Assembly: GCA_038043245.1 (NCBI GenBank)
Contig: JBBTCH010000003.1
Location: 1-64,000 of the forward strand
DNA length: 64,000 bases
Direction of reading: 5' to 3'
Source: JACPFV01 sp038043245
GTDB taxonomy: Bacteria > Pseudomonadota > Gammaproteobacteria > Nevskiales > Nevskiaceae
Part shown: positions 41,809-52,179 of the stretch, piece by piece
Layout: each line of letters starts with the position of its first letter
Position numbering within the stretch: the first letter of the stretch is position 1
Notes under the pieces: model-generated
The model's database searches: none
Told to the model about the DNA's origin: nothing
What the model saw: only the letters and a program-made list of their open reading frames with translations
Program-made: the position numbers and the translations under genes

Positions 41809-42776
41809 ACCACACCCGCGCGCATCAGGTCATGCATGTGGATCACCCCCGCCAGTCTGCCCTTGGCATCCGTGACCAGCAGCGCGGTGATCTTGTGTTT
41901 TTCCATGACCTGCACCGCTTCGGCGGCGAGCTGGTCGGCGCGCAGACTCTTGCCGCCTTTCGTCATCACCTGGCTGATTTTCGATTTGCGCACATCGGCG
42001 CCCTGATCCAGCGTGCGGCGCAGATCGCCGTCAGTGTAGACACCCAGCACCTTGCCCTTTGCATCCACGATCGCGGTCATGCCCAGACCCTTGCGCGTCA
42101 TTTCCAGCAGCGCCTGCGTCAGCGGCACCTGTGGTGAAACCCGGGGTATGCGATTGCCGGTGTGCATGAGGTCGCCGACTTTCAACAGCAGGCGCTTGCC
42201 GAGCGTGCCGCCGGGATGGGTCAGGGCGAAATCCTCACGTGAAAAACCGCGTGCTTCGAGCAGGGCGACCGCCAGCGCGTCACCCATCGCCAGCGCCGCC
42301 GTGGTGCTGGCGGTCGGCGCGAGATTGTGCGGGCAGGCCTCGAGGGGTACGGAAACGTCGAGATGCACGTCGGCCGCCTTGGCCAGTGTTGAAGTGGGTT
42401 TGCCGGTGAGCGCGACCAGCGGGATACCCATGCGCTTGATCAGCGGCAGGATGGTCAGCACTTCGGGTGTTTCTCCGGAATTCGACAGTGCGATCACCGC
42501 GTCGCCGCGCGTGACCATGCCGAGATCGCCGTGCGAAGCCTCGCCGGGATGGACGAAGAACGCCGGTGTGCCGGTGGAGGCAAGAGTGGCGGCGATCTTG
42601 CCGCCGACATGTCCGCTCTTGCCCATGCCGATGACGATGACGCGACCGCTGCAGGCCAGCAGCAGTTCGCAGGCGCGCGCGAAATCGGCATTGACGCGCG
42701 GCAGCAGCGCTTTGAGGCCGTCGAGTTCGATTTGCAGCGTACGGCGGCCGGAGGCCAGCAGAGATTTTTGACTCAT
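41805..42776 (-). CDS. kdsD: Arabinose-5-phosphate isomerase
   Basis: A 323-residue enzyme converting ribulose-5-phosphate to arabinose-5-phosphate, the first step to KDO. An SIS domain (about 35-175) has VIVIGMGKSGHVGGKIAATL and ALSNSGETPEVLTI. Two CBS repeats fill the C-terminus (about 205-320). Overlaps of 4 bp with the methyltransferase gene and with kdsC place it at the head of the LPS block. Confidence 0.96.
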   Translation of the reverse strand: MSQKSLLASGRRTLQIELDGLKALLPRVNADFARACELLLACSGRVIVIGMGKSGHVGGKIAATLASTGTPAFFVHPGEASHGDLGMVTRGDAVIALSNSGETPEVLTILPLIKRMGIPLVALTGKPTSTLAKAADVHLDVSVPLEACPHNLAPTASTTAALAMGDALAVALLEARGFSREDFALTHPGGTLGKRLLLKVGDLMHTGNRIPRVSPQVPLTQALLEMTRKGLGMTAIVDAKGKVLGVYTDGDLRRTLDQGADVRKSKISQVMTKGGKSLRADQLAAEAVQVMEKHKITALLVTDAKGRLAGVIHMHDLMRAGVV

Positions 42777-43900
42777 CTGCGCATTGTAAGGGTGTGGGCA
42801 AAAAAACCATCGGTGCCGTCGCGGTGCGGCAACAGTTGCAACGGCGGCTGCACGGCCTCGAAATTTGGATGCTTTTCCAGAAACCGTGCGATCACAGCCT
42901 GGTTTTCTTCGGCCAGCAGACTGCAGGTGGCGTAGACCAGGCGGCCGTCTTTTTTCAGTAACCGGCTGGCGCCCTCGAGAATCGAGAGCTGGAGCGCGCC
43001 GAGTGCCGCGAGGTCGGGCGTATGCAGTCGCCGCTCCGGGTTGCGCCGCAGCGCACCGCTGCCGGTGCAGGGCGCGTCCACCAGCACGGCATCGGCCTTG
43101 CCGTGCAGCCGCGCCAGCACGGGGTCGTGCTCGCTGTGCAACGTCAGCAGATCAGTGATGGCGGCGCCCGCGCGTTGAGCGCGCAGGCGCAGTTTTTCCA
43201 GACTCGCGCGGCGCGTGTCGCAGGCGTAGAGCGCGCCGCAGTTCTGCAGTTGCGCCGCCAGTGCCAGCGTCTTGCCGCCGCCGCCGGCGCAGAAATCCAC
43301 CACGGTTTCGCCGGGCTGGGCTTGCACATGCAGTGCCAACAGCTGGCTGCCTACGTCTTGTGGCTCGATCCAACCGTCACGGAACGCGGGCGTGGCCTGC
43401 AACGCACCGCGTTTTTGCAGACGCAGGCCCACGGGCGAGCGCGGCGTCGGCTGCGCGTGAATCTGCGTTCCGGCAAGCGCGGCGATGACCTGTTCGCGCG
43501 TGGCTTTCAAGGTGTTCACGCGCAGATCCACCGTGCCGGGCTGGTTCAGCGCCTGCGCCAGCCTTGCGGTTTCATCCGCGTCGTGCTGACGCACGAGAGA
43601 ATCGTAGAGCCACTCCGGCAGGTTGAGGCGAATGTTTGCGGGCAGGGAATCCGCAGGTGGCTCGTTCCTCAAAAACGCTTCGATCAGTTCCGACGCAGCA
43701 TCCGCACCTTGCGCTCTCAGGACGAAGATATTTCTGAGCACGCCATAAACCATGTCGCTGACTGCAGCGCGGTCTTTCGATCCCATCTGCTTCTTGCTGC
43801 GGAATAGATCCTGAAGAATCGCGTCGGCCGGGCGCTTGAGCGCGAAAATCTCGGTGAGCGTGTCTGTAGCGAACTGCCGGTGTGTCGGTCGCGGGTTCAT
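42773..43900 (-). CDS. RsmB/NOP-family rRNA cytosine-C5 methyltransferase
   Basis: A 375-residue SAM-dependent methyltransferase. A short NusB-like N-terminus (to about 110) precedes the Rossmann fold with motif I VVDFCAGGGGKTLALAA. The two catalytic Cys are in DAPCTGSGALRRNPERR and VYATCSLLAEEN. It is shorter than RsmB (429 aa), so it may be RsmB or a relative; the exact target is open. It starts the minus-strand block and its start is 17 bp from the divergent ABC gene. Confidence 0.88.
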   Translation of the reverse strand: MNPRPTHRQFATDTLTEIFALKRPADAILQDLFRSKKQMGSKDRAAVSDMVYGVLRNIFVLRAQGADAASELIEAFLRNEPPADSLPANIRLNLPEWLYDSLVRQHDADETARLAQALNQPGTVDLRVNTLKATREQVIAALAGTQIHAQPTPRSPVGLRLQKRGALQATPAFRDGWIEPQDVGSQLLALHVQAQPGETVVDFCAGGGGKTLALAAQLQNCGALYACDTRRASLEKLRLRAQRAGAAITDLLTLHSEHDPVLARLHGKADAVLVDAPCTGSGALRRNPERRLHTPDLAALGALQLSILEGASRLLKKDGRLVYATCSLLAEENQAVIARFLEKHPNFEAVQPPLQLLPHRDGTDGFFAHTLTMRR

Positions 43901-43917
43901 TTAGAATTCGCCGCTCA

Positions 43918-44820
43918 ATGAATGCAGCAATCGAAATTAGAGGCGTCCGTAAATCCTACGGTAAAACACTTGCGCTCGACGGCGTGGATTTTTCCATCCG
44001 TCGTGGCGAATTCTTCGGCTTGCTCGGCCCCAATGGCGCCGGCAAGTCGACGCTGATCAACCTCATGGCCGGCCTGATCCGGCTGGATGCGGGGGCGATC
44101 AGCATCCTCGGCAAGGGCACGGTGCGCGACTGGCGCGCGGCGCGCATGAACATCGGCGTGGTGCCGCAGGAGCTGGTGTTCGACCCGTTCTTCAACGTCG
44201 CCAACATGCTGCGCATCCAGGCTGGGTATTACGGCTGCGGCAGGGAATCCTGGCCGTGGATCGACCATCTGTTGGAGAAACTCGAGCTGACCGGCAAGCG
44301 CGACGCGATGATGCGTACGCTGTCCGGCGGCATGAAGCGGCGCGTGCTGATCGCGCAGGCGCTGGTGCACAAGCCGCCGGTGGTGATTCTCGATGAGCCG
44401 ACCGCGGGCGTGGACGTCGAGCTGCGCCGTACGCTTTGGAGTTTCATGCGCGAACTGCATGCCGGCGGCACCACAGTGGTGCTGACCACGCACTATCTCG
44501 AAGAAGCACAGGAGATGTGCGAGCGTATCGCGATCCTCGATCACGGCAAGTTGCAGGCGCTGGAGACGACACGTGACCTGATCGCGCGTCACCCGTTCCG
44601 GTTTCTGAGTCTGCGTTTGTCATCCGGCGTCATGCCCGAAAAACTGCTGGCGCTCAAGGTCAGTGAAAAGAACGGTCTGGTGGAACTGAAGCTGCCGACA
44701 GCGACGCATCCGATCGGTGCTGTGCTCGAAGCCCTACGTGCGGCGGGCTGCGCGGTTGAGGACATCCAGACCCGCGAGCCGACGCTCGAAGACATCTTCG
44801 TGGAGCTGACCCATGATTGA
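43918..44820 (+). CDS. yadG: ABC transporter ATP-binding protein (YadG-like)
   Basis: A 300-residue ATPase. Walker A GPNGAGKSTLINLM, signature LSGGMKRRVLIAQAL, Walker B PPVVILDEPTAGVDVE and switch VLTTHYLEEA are complete. A C-terminal tail of about 80 residues after the switch is typical of the ABC-2/DRA class. ATG at 43918 is used; upstream in-frame codons overlap the divergent methyltransferase gene. It overlaps the permease gene by 8 bp. Substrate unknown. Confidence 0.9.
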   Translation: MNAAIEIRGVRKSYGKTLALDGVDFSIRRGEFFGLLGPNGAGKSTLINLMAGLIRLDAGAISILGKGTVRDWRAARMNIGVVPQELVFDPFFNVANMLRIQAGYYGCGRESWPWIDHLLEKLELTGKRDAMMRTLSGGMKRRVLIAQALVHKPPVVILDEPTAGVDVELRRTLWSFMRELHAGGTTVVLTTHYLEEAQEMCERIAILDHGKLQALETTRDLIARHPFRFLSLRLSSGVMPEKLLALKVSEKNGLVELKLPTATHPIGAVLEALRAAGCAVEDIQTREPTLEDIFVELTHD

Positions 44821-45580
44821 AAATCAACTGGGCTTCTACACACTCCTGAAAAAAGAAGTGATGCGCTTCTGGTCGGTGTTGGGGCAGACCGTGACTGCGC
44901 CGGTGATCACCACGCTGCTGTACCTGCTGGTGTTCGCGCAGGCGATGCAGGGTCGCGCCGAGATTTATCCCGGCGTCAGCTATACCGAGTTCCTGGTGCC
45001 GGGATTGGTGATGATGACCATCATCCAGAACGCCTTCGCCAACACCAGCTCCTCGCTGATCCAGTCCAAGGTGATGGGCAATCTCGTCTTTCTGCTGATG
45101 GCGCCGCTGGGTGCGTTCGAGTGGTTTGCCGCCTACATCCTGGCGGCATTGGTGCGCTGCGCCTTCGTCGCCGCCGCGCTGCTGGCGGTGACGCTGCCGT
45201 TCGTGCCGCTGCCGCTGCATTCGGTCGGCGCGCTGCTGGCGATGTTCATGCTGGCCGGCGGCAGCCTCGCGGTATTCGGGCTGATCGCGGCCATCGTCGC
45301 ACAGAAGTTCGACCACCTCGCCGCGTTCACCAACTTCTTCATCACACCGCTGTCGTTCCTCTCGGGCGTGTTCTACTCGGTGCACGCGCTGCCGGAGTTC
45401 TGGTTCAAGGCTTCGCACCTGAATCCTTTCTTCTACATGATCGACGGCTTCCGCTACGGGTTCTTCGGCGTTGCCGATGCGCCGATCGGCGTCAGCCTGC
45501 TGTGGTGCGCCGGATTCTTCGTCGTGGCATCCGCGATCTGCTTGTGGATGCTGGTCACCGGCTACAAGATGCGCCAATGA
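44813..45580 (+). CDS. yadH: ABC-2 type permease (YadH-like)
   Basis: A 255-residue membrane protein with about six helices. Conserved parts match YadH: YTEFLVPGLVMMTIIQNAFA, then TPLSFLSGVFYSVHALPEFW and SHLNPFFYMIDGFRYGFFG. It should export a hydrophobic or envelope compound together with the upstream ATPase. Its stop overlaps the ibaG start (ATGA). Confidence 0.92.
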   Translation: MIENQLGFYTLLKKEVMRFWSVLGQTVTAPVITTLLYLLVFAQAMQGRAEIYPGVSYTEFLVPGLVMMTIIQNAFANTSSSLIQSKVMGNLVFLLMAPLGAFEWFAAYILAALVRCAFVAAALLAVTLPFVPLPLHSVGALLAMFMLAGGSLAVFGLIAAIVAQKFDHLAAFTNFFITPLSFLSGVFYSVHALPEFWFKASHLNPFFYMIDGFRYGFFGVADAPIGVSLLWCAGFFVVASAICLWMLVTGYKMRQ

Positions 45581-45791
45581 ACGCGCAAGAGATTCGCATG
45601 CTCATCGAAGCCGGCTTGCCGGATTCACGGGTCGTGGTGAAAGGCGACGACGGCCAGCACTTCGAGGCCGAAGTGGTCTGCACGGCTTTCGCCGGCAAAT
45701 CCATGATCGCGCAGCACCGCATGGTTTACGCCGCATTGGGAGAGCGCATGGGCAGAGAAATCCATGCGCTGCAACTGAAAACGAGGGCGCC

Positions 45792-45795
<4 letters not shown>
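45577..45795 (+). CDS. ibaG: BolA family protein IbaG
   Basis: A 72-residue BolA-like protein. The fold shows in MNAQEIRMLIEAGLPDSRVVVKGDDGQHF (read in two halves), with the FxGKSxxxQHRMVYxALG motif, here FAGKSMIAQHRMVYAALG. The His in QHRM is the expected iron-sulfur ligand shared with monothiol glutaredoxins. It sits directly before murA as in most gammaproteobacteria, and its stop TAG overlaps the proposed murA start. Confidence 0.94.
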
Positions 45796-47051
<1,256 letters not shown>

Positions 47052-47078
47052 CGCGGCATTTGCGACAATGGCGGCCTT

Positions 47079-47717
47079 ATGACCGCTCAACTGACGCTGG
47101 CCCTCTCGAAGGGCCGCATCCTCGAAGACAGCGCGCCGCTGCTGGCCGGGCTGGGCCTCGCGCCGGCCGACGGTCTCGATGACCGCCTGCTGCGGCTGCC
47201 GTCGCGCGACCCCAACGTGCAGCTGTTGATCATCCGCCCATCGGATGTGCCGACCTATGTCGAGCACGGCGCCGCCGACCTCGGCATCGTCGGCAAGGAC
47301 GTGCTGATGGAGCACGGCTCGGATTCGCTGTACGAGCCGCTGGACCTGGGTCTGGCGAAGTGCCGCTTGTCCGTCGCTGCGCCCAGGAACCGCAAACCGC
47401 TACCGCCGTTCCAGCGTGCGCGTGTGGCAACCAAGTATCCCGAGATCACGCGCCGCTATTTCGCCGCCAGAAATCAGCAGGTCGAGATCATCAAGCTCTA
47501 CGGTTCGATGGAGCTGGCGCCGCTGGTGGGGCTGGCCGACTACATCGTCGACCTGATCAACACCGGCAGTACCTTGCGCGCCAACGGTCTGGTCGAGATC
47601 GAGAAGATTGCCGACATCAGTGCGCGGCTGGTGGTCAACAAGGCGGCGATGAAGATGAAACACGCGGCCATTCGCCGCTGGCTGGATCGCTTTCGTGCTG
47701 AATTCGGCGATGCTTGA
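47079..47717 (+). CDS. hisG: ATP phosphoribosyltransferase, short form
   Basis: A 212-residue enzyme starting histidine synthesis. TAQLTLALSKGRILEDSAPL is the family start and the PRPP loop is in DLINTGSTLRANGLVEIE. The short form lacks the C-terminal regulatory domain and needs HisZ, which is not in the window. It lies 27 bp after murA and overlaps hisD by 8 bp. Confidence 0.95.
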   Translation: MTAQLTLALSKGRILEDSAPLLAGLGLAPADGLDDRLLRLPSRDPNVQLLIIRPSDVPTYVEHGAADLGIVGKDVLMEHGSDSLYEPLDLGLAKCRLSVAAPRNRKPLPPFQRARVATKYPEITRRYFAARNQQVEIIKLYGSMELAPLVGLADYIVDLINTGSTLRANGLVEIEKIADISARLVVNKAAMKMKHAAIRRWLDRFRAEFGDA

Positions 47718-49005
47718 AATCCAGCGGCTGGATTTCCGTGATGCCGGATTCGAGGCCGCGTTCACGCGTCTGCTTGACCGTGCGCCACAGGCCAATGCCG
47801 GCGTGGCGACGAGTGCCGCCCGCATCGTCGAGGACGTGCGCGTGCGCGGCGACGTTGCGTTGCTGGAATACACCGCGCGCTTCGACCGCAACAGCGTCGC
47901 CAGTGCCGCCGCGCTTGAAATCCCCAAGGCCAGAATCAAGGCCGCCTGGAATGCACAGCCGGCTGTCCTTAAAAAAGCGCTGACCGTCGCCGCATCGCGC
48001 ATCCGTGCTTATGCGCAGAAACAAAAACTTACTGGCTTCGAGTTCCGTGATGCGTACGGCAACACGCTGGGCCAGCGTGTCACGCCACTGGATCGCGCCG
48101 GTCTCTACGTGCCGGGCGGCAAGGCGGCGTATCCATCCTCGGTGCTGATGAATGCGATCCCGGCGAAAGTCGCCGGCGTCGCTGAAATCATCATGTGTGT
48201 GCCCTCACCCAGCGGAGAGCTGAATCCGGTCGTGCTTGCCGCCGCGCATCTGGCGGGGGTCGATCGGGTGTTCAGCATCGGCGGCGCGCAGGCCATCGCC
48301 GCGATGGCGTTTGGAACCGCGACGATTCCCGCCGTGGACAAGATCGTCGGCCCCGGTAACGCCTATGTCGCCGCCGCCAAGCAATTGGTGTTCGGACGTG
48401 TCGGCATTGATTCCATCGCCGGTCCTTCCGAGATCGTGGTCATCTGTGACGGCAAGACCCCTGCGGACTGGATCGCGATGGACCTGTTCAGCCAGGCCGA
48501 GCACGACGAGGATGCGCAGTCCATCCTGCTGTCGCCGGACCGGAAATTTCTTGACGGCGTCATGCAAGCAATGAATGCGCGTGTGCGCGGCTTGTCGCGC
48601 GCAAAAATCATCGCCGTCTCGCTGGCGGCGCGCGGCGCGCTGATAGCGGTACGTGATCTGCGTGAAGCAGTGCAGCTGTCGAACCGCATTGCGCCGGAGC
48701 ATCTGGAACTGTCGGTGAAAAATCCACGCGCCCTGCTCAAGCAGGTGCGTCATGCCGGCGCGGTCTTCCTCGGTCGCCATACACCGGAAGCGCTGGGCGA
48801 TTACTGCGCGGGCCCCAATCACGTGCTGCCGACTTCGCGCGCGGCGCGTTACGCGAGCCCATTGGGCGTGTACGAATTCCAGAAACGCACGAGCCTGATC
48901 GAGTGCACGCCCAAGGGGGCGAAGAAACTTTCTTCAGTGGCGGCGACCTTGGCCGATGCCGAAGGCTTGCCCGCACACGCCGCCTCAGCTCGCGACAGAG
49001 GTTAA
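47710..49005 (+). CDS. hisD: Histidinol dehydrogenase
   Basis: A 431-residue zinc enzyme for the last two steps of histidine synthesis. The signature region IVGPGNAYVAAAKQLVFGRV GIDSIAGPSEI (positions about 216-247) and the zinc/active-site block FSQAEHDEDAQSIL are intact; the catalytic His pair is in RIAPEHLEL. ATG at 47710 overlaps hisG. Its 3' end overlaps the convergent BtuF-like gene by 21 bp, so both genes end inside each other. Confidence 0.95.
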   Translation: MLEIQRLDFRDAGFEAAFTRLLDRAPQANAGVATSAARIVEDVRVRGDVALLEYTARFDRNSVASAAALEIPKARIKAAWNAQPAVLKKALTVAASRIRAYAQKQKLTGFEFRDAYGNTLGQRVTPLDRAGLYVPGGKAAYPSSVLMNAIPAKVAGVAEIIMCVPSPSGELNPVVLAAAHLAGVDRVFSIGGAQAIAAMAFGTATIPAVDKIVGPGNAYVAAAKQLVFGRVGIDSIAGPSEIVVICDGKTPADWIAMDLFSQAEHDEDAQSILLSPDRKFLDGVMQAMNARVRGLSRAKIIAVSLAARGALIAVRDLREAVQLSNRIAPEHLELSVKNPRALLKQVRHAGAVFLGRHTPEALGDYCAGPNHVLPTSRAARYASPLGVYEFQKRTSLIECTPKGAKKLSSVAATLADAEGLPAHAASARDRG

Positions 49006-49734
49006 TCGTCTCAGGGCTTTGTAGCCCTCGACCAGTCGCGGGCCCGGCCGGCCGAGAAAGGCTTCGGTGATGGGATAAATGCGCTGATGTTTCACGGCCG
49101 GAACGTCTGACCAGCCGCCGCGACGCGCGACGACGTCGGCGCGGTACTTGTCTTCTTTCACGCCACACCAGCTCATGACGATCACATCCGCCGCCACCGG
49201 CTCGGGCACTTCCACGCTTTTGCCTTCGCGCCCACCCGTGATGTTCTCGCCGCCGGCGAGGTGAATCAGATCCGTGACCCAGGATTCGCGGGCGGGGGCA
49301 ATCACCGGCTTGGGCCACCACTCGACGAGAATTCTGGTGCGCGCCACCGGCGTGACCGGCGGCATGTCCGCGCGCATGGCGCTCACCAGTTTGTTGCCGC
49401 GTGCGGAAACATCGAGTGCTTCGGCGATTTCGCCAATGTTTTTGTAGACGTCTTCGAGATTGCGCGGATCCATCACCAGCGTGTTCAACCCCGCGTTGCC
49501 GAGCGCTTCGACGATGCGCTCGTGACCCGGGACGGTGAGCGAGGTCAGCACCAGATCGGGTTTCAGCGTGGCGACGGCTGCGACATCCAGTTCGAGGTCG
49601 CGACCCAGCTTGGGCAGAGTGGCAACGAGGTCGGCGGGGTGGTCGGAGTCGGTGTCAATGCCGACCAGCAGATGTGCGCAGCCCAGTGCGCAGACGATTT
49701 CGGTGTTGGAGCAGGTGTGCGAAAAAACCCTCAC
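48985..49734 (-). CDS. BtuF-like cobalamin/metal-binding protein without signal peptide
   Basis: A 249-residue protein of the helical-backbone metal-receptor fold. MRVFSHTCSNTEIVCALGCA starts the N-terminal lobe without a signal peptide or lipobox, so it should be cytosolic. Family blocks include LELDVAAVATLKPDLVLTS and VTDLIHLAGGENITGGREG. Cys, His and Asp residues near the start (SHTCSN, GIDTDSDHP) could bind ligand. No permease or ATPase is adjacent. It shares its start region with the SRPBCC gene (4-bp overlap) and converges on hisD. Confidence 0.8.
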   Translation of the reverse strand: MRVFSHTCSNTEIVCALGCAHLLVGIDTDSDHPADLVATLPKLGRDLELDVAAVATLKPDLVLTSLTVPGHERIVEALGNAGLNTLVMDPRNLEDVYKNIGEIAEALDVSARGNKLVSAMRADMPPVTPVARTRILVEWWPKPVIAPARESWVTDLIHLAGGENITGGREGKSVEVPEPVAADVIVMSWCGVKEDKYRADVVARRGGWSDVPAVKHQRIYPITEAFLGRPGPRLVEGYKALRRLTSVAS

Positions 49735-50168
49735 GCGGCGGCGATTTCCCGCACCGCTTTGTCGATGCCGCGGTGGAACCCCGCGCAGATGACGCCGGCG
49801 ATGAGGCCGCCGGTGAATGGGATCTTCGGATCGAAGCTGATGGTGTAGAGCACCTGGGTGCCGCCTTCGACCGTGTGAAACTCGATGTGGCCGAGGTGGT
49901 TCTTGATCGGTCCGCCTTTGCTGACGACGTATTCGATCAGCGAGTTCGGCTCGTATTTGCTGATGGTCTCTTCGATCATGCCGCCCGGCGCGCGGATCGA
50001 GCGCACGCTGCCCAGGCCATTCACATCTTTTGTGTTGGGTGCGTCCTTGATGCGTTTGACGCCGCCGCCAAAGATGCGGCCGAATTTTTCGTGGTCAGCG
50101 AAGTAGGCGAAGACTTTTTCGCGTGGCGCGGCGATGAACTGATCGAACTTGACCTGTTGCTGGGCCAT
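49731..50168 (-). CDS. SRPBCC family protein
   Basis: A 145-residue START/Bet v1-like protein with no signal peptide. The start QVKFDQFIAAPREKVFAYFA and the later PGGMIEETISKYEPNSLIEY match polyketide-cyclase/SRPBCC folds that bind hydrophobic ligands. ATG at 50168 follows a strong GGAGGAG site. It overlaps the BtuF-like gene and is divergent from an HxlR regulator across 122 bp that include TACAAT (50243-50248), a possible -10 box. Probably regulated by that HxlR protein. Confidence 0.82.
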   Translation of the reverse strand: MAQQQVKFDQFIAAPREKVFAYFADHEKFGRIFGGGVKRIKDAPNTKDVNGLGSVRSIRAPGGMIEETISKYEPNSLIEYVVSKGGPIKNHLGHIEFHTVEGGTQVLYTISFDPKIPFTGGLIAGVICAGFHRGIDKAVREIAAA

Positions 50169-50290
50169 GAATCGTCTCCTCCTTCTCGTTATGGGCCGAT
50201 TTTGGCACACCCGCTTACGACGTCCACCGACCTTGCCGGACATACAATAAAAAAACGGTAGTACACTTTCCGTATCGCCCGGAGCCTTAG

Positions 50291-50611
50291 ATGATCGCGA
50301 ACAAGCTCAAAAAGACCGTAAGCGGGAAGCGCCCTAAAGAGCCCATCCACCAACTTTTCGACATCACCGGACGCCGTTGGGCCCTGCGCGTGATCTGGGA
50401 GCTGCGCAGCGGTGCGCTCGGCTTTCGTGCGCTGCGTGAAGCCTGCGGGGGCGCCTCGCCGACCGTGCTGAGTACGCGGCTCACCGATCTGCGCAATGCG
50501 CGGTTGGTGGAGTCCGAGAACGGTGCTTATACGCTGACCCGTTCCGGCGCCGAACTGGCCGAGGCGCTGAACGGCCTCAATGGTGTGGCCGGCAATCTGT
50601 TCGGAGTTTAG
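50291..50611 (+). CDS. HxlR family transcriptional regulator
   Basis: A 106-residue winged-helix regulator. DITGRRWALRVIWELRSGALGF is the HxlR helix with the GxRWxLxVIWEL pattern and LSTRLTDLRNARLVE the recognition helix and wing. The usual N-terminal Cys is missing, so redox sensing is unlikely. It is divergent from the SRPBCC gene. Its TAG stop is the first part of a long inverted repeat. Confidence 0.88.
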   Translation: MIANKLKKTVSGKRPKEPIHQLFDITGRRWALRVIWELRSGALGFRALREACGGASPTVLSTRLTDLRNARLVESENGAYTLTRSGAELAEALNGLNGVAGNLFGV

Positions 50612-50756
50612 GAAAACGCTGAATAAGCTGCTGCGCTCGGCAGCTTGCGTGAGGGCGGTGCTCACAATCCTCATTGACTGACGTGTCAACTCCGGTTGTT
50701 GCGCTCCGTCCTCACGCAACCTGACTTCGCTCACAACGCTTCTTCAGCATTTCCGC
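50611..50756. repeat. 146-bp long imperfect inverted repeat
   Basis: The left end GGAAAACGCTGAATAAGCTG and the reverse complement of the right end (GGAAATGCTGAAGAAGCG) align over about 50 bp, both running to a TTGCGTGAGG-C/A-CGG block. The middle (about 45 bp) is unpaired. The whole gap between the HxlR gene and pmbA is filled by it. It has the size and symmetry of a MITE or a repetitive hairpin element. No target duplication is obvious. Confidence 0.78.
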
Positions 50757-50788
50757 GCAGTACCAAAGAAGTATTGCCATCTCGGGAC

Positions 50789-52150
50789 TCAATCGCCGGC
50801 AATCGTCATTCGGTCGATCAGCACCGAGCCGCAGCGGATGCCGGTTCGCGTATCCACATCGCTGCCGAGTGCGACGATACCCTTGAACATGTCGGCCAGA
50901 TTGCCGGCGACGGTGATTTCATGCACCGGGTGGCTGATCGCGCCGTTCTCGACCCAGAAACCTGCCGCGCCGCGCGAATAGTCGCCGGTGACGGTGTTGG
51001 CGCCACTGCCCATCATTTCAGTCACCACGAATCCGTTGCCCATCTCGCGCAGTAATTCGTCAAAAGGTTTTTCTCCGGGGCGCACGGCCAGGTTGAACAC
51101 GCCACCGGCATTGCCAGTGGTTTGCATCTTCAGCTGGCGCGCGGAATAGCTGCCCAGCACGTAACCGCGCAGCACGCCGTTTTCCACCAGCACGCGCTCG
51201 CACGTCGCGACGCCCTCATGATCGTAAGCAGCGCTCGATGCCGCACGCGGGATGAAGGGTTTTTGCTCAAGATGGACCCGCGGTGAAAACACCGGCTGCT
51301 CAAGTTTGCCCAGCAGGAAACTGGCCTTGCGGTAGAGCGCTCCGCCGGAGATCGCCGAGATGAAATGGCCGAACAGCGAACGCGCCATGTCGGGTACGAA
51401 CAGCACCGGGGACTGGCGCGTTGCAATCTTGCGTGAGCCCAGCCGCGCCGCCGCGCGTTCGCCGGCCTTGCGGCCGACCTGCGCCGCGTCTTCCAGTTCG
51501 CCGGCGTTGCGCGCGCTGGTCCACCAGTCATCGCGTTGCATCTCCTCGCCGTTGACCGCGATCATCGAACAGCTCAACGAGTGATTCGAGCCGCGCCGCT
51601 CGCCGATGAATCCGTGCGTATTGGCATACAGCTCGACGCCCTGATGGGTGTTGAGCGAGGCGCCTTCGGTCTGCGTGATGCGTGGGTCCGCAGCGAACCC
51701 GGCGGCCTCGCACTGACGCGCGGTTTCAATCGCCGCTTCAGGCGTCAGCGCCCAGGGATGGTGCAGGTCAAGATCAGGCAGGGATTTCGCCATGCGCTCG
51801 GCATCGGCAAGCCCCGCGCAGGGATCCTCACCCGTCGCGCGGGCGATGACGCAGGCCGCGCGCACCGCGCTGGCAATGCCGGTGTCGCTCAAATCCGAGG
51901 TGCTGGCCGAGCCGGTGCGCTGGCCAAAATACACTGACACCGAAAGGCCACGGTCGCGCTGGAATTCCAGCGTCTCGACTTCGCCTTTTCGCACGCTGAC
52001 GCTCAGCCCCAGGCCGCCGTTGACGTGAGCTTCGGCGCTGCCGGCGCCCTCATGTCTGGCGGTGTCGAGCGCACGTTGCGCCCAGGCTTCAAGCCTCGCG
52101 CGCTCGGGCAGGGTGGGGTCCGGCTGATTCTGGGTCACGGCTATTTGCAT
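50789..52150 (-). CDS. pmbA: Metalloprotease PmbA/TldE
   Basis: A 453-residue partner of TldD, together forming a cytosolic protease for microcin or antitoxin processing. Typical blocks are ARDRGLSVSVYFG-like (here RDRGLSVSVYFG), GGVFNLAVRPGEKPFDEL and GDYSRGAAGFWVENGAISHP. No TldD gene is in the window. It is divergent from the kinase gene. Confidence 0.93.
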   Translation of the reverse strand: MQIAVTQNQPDPTLPERARLEAWAQRALDTARHEGAGSAEAHVNGGLGLSVSVRKGEVETLEFQRDRGLSVSVYFGQRTGSASTSDLSDTGIASAVRAACVIARATGEDPCAGLADAERMAKSLPDLDLHHPWALTPEAAIETARQCEAAGFAADPRITQTEGASLNTHQGVELYANTHGFIGERRGSNHSLSCSMIAVNGEEMQRDDWWTSARNAGELEDAAQVGRKAGERAAARLGSRKIATRQSPVLFVPDMARSLFGHFISAISGGALYRKASFLLGKLEQPVFSPRVHLEQKPFIPRAASSAAYDHEGVATCERVLVENGVLRGYVLGSYSARQLKMQTTGNAGGVFNLAVRPGEKPFDELLREMGNGFVVTEMMGSGANTVTGDYSRGAAGFWVENGAISHPVHEITVAGNLADMFKGIVALGSDVDTRTGIRCGSVLIDRMTIAGD

Positions 52151-52179
52151 TCGTGGAGCGATTCAGAAACTATCTTCGC

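Noticed and set aside
50251..50275. HxlR operator ACGG...CCGT upstream of the second HxlR gene
   Set aside because: Only the outer four bases on each side pair; the inner part is not symmetrical, so it is not claimed as a site.
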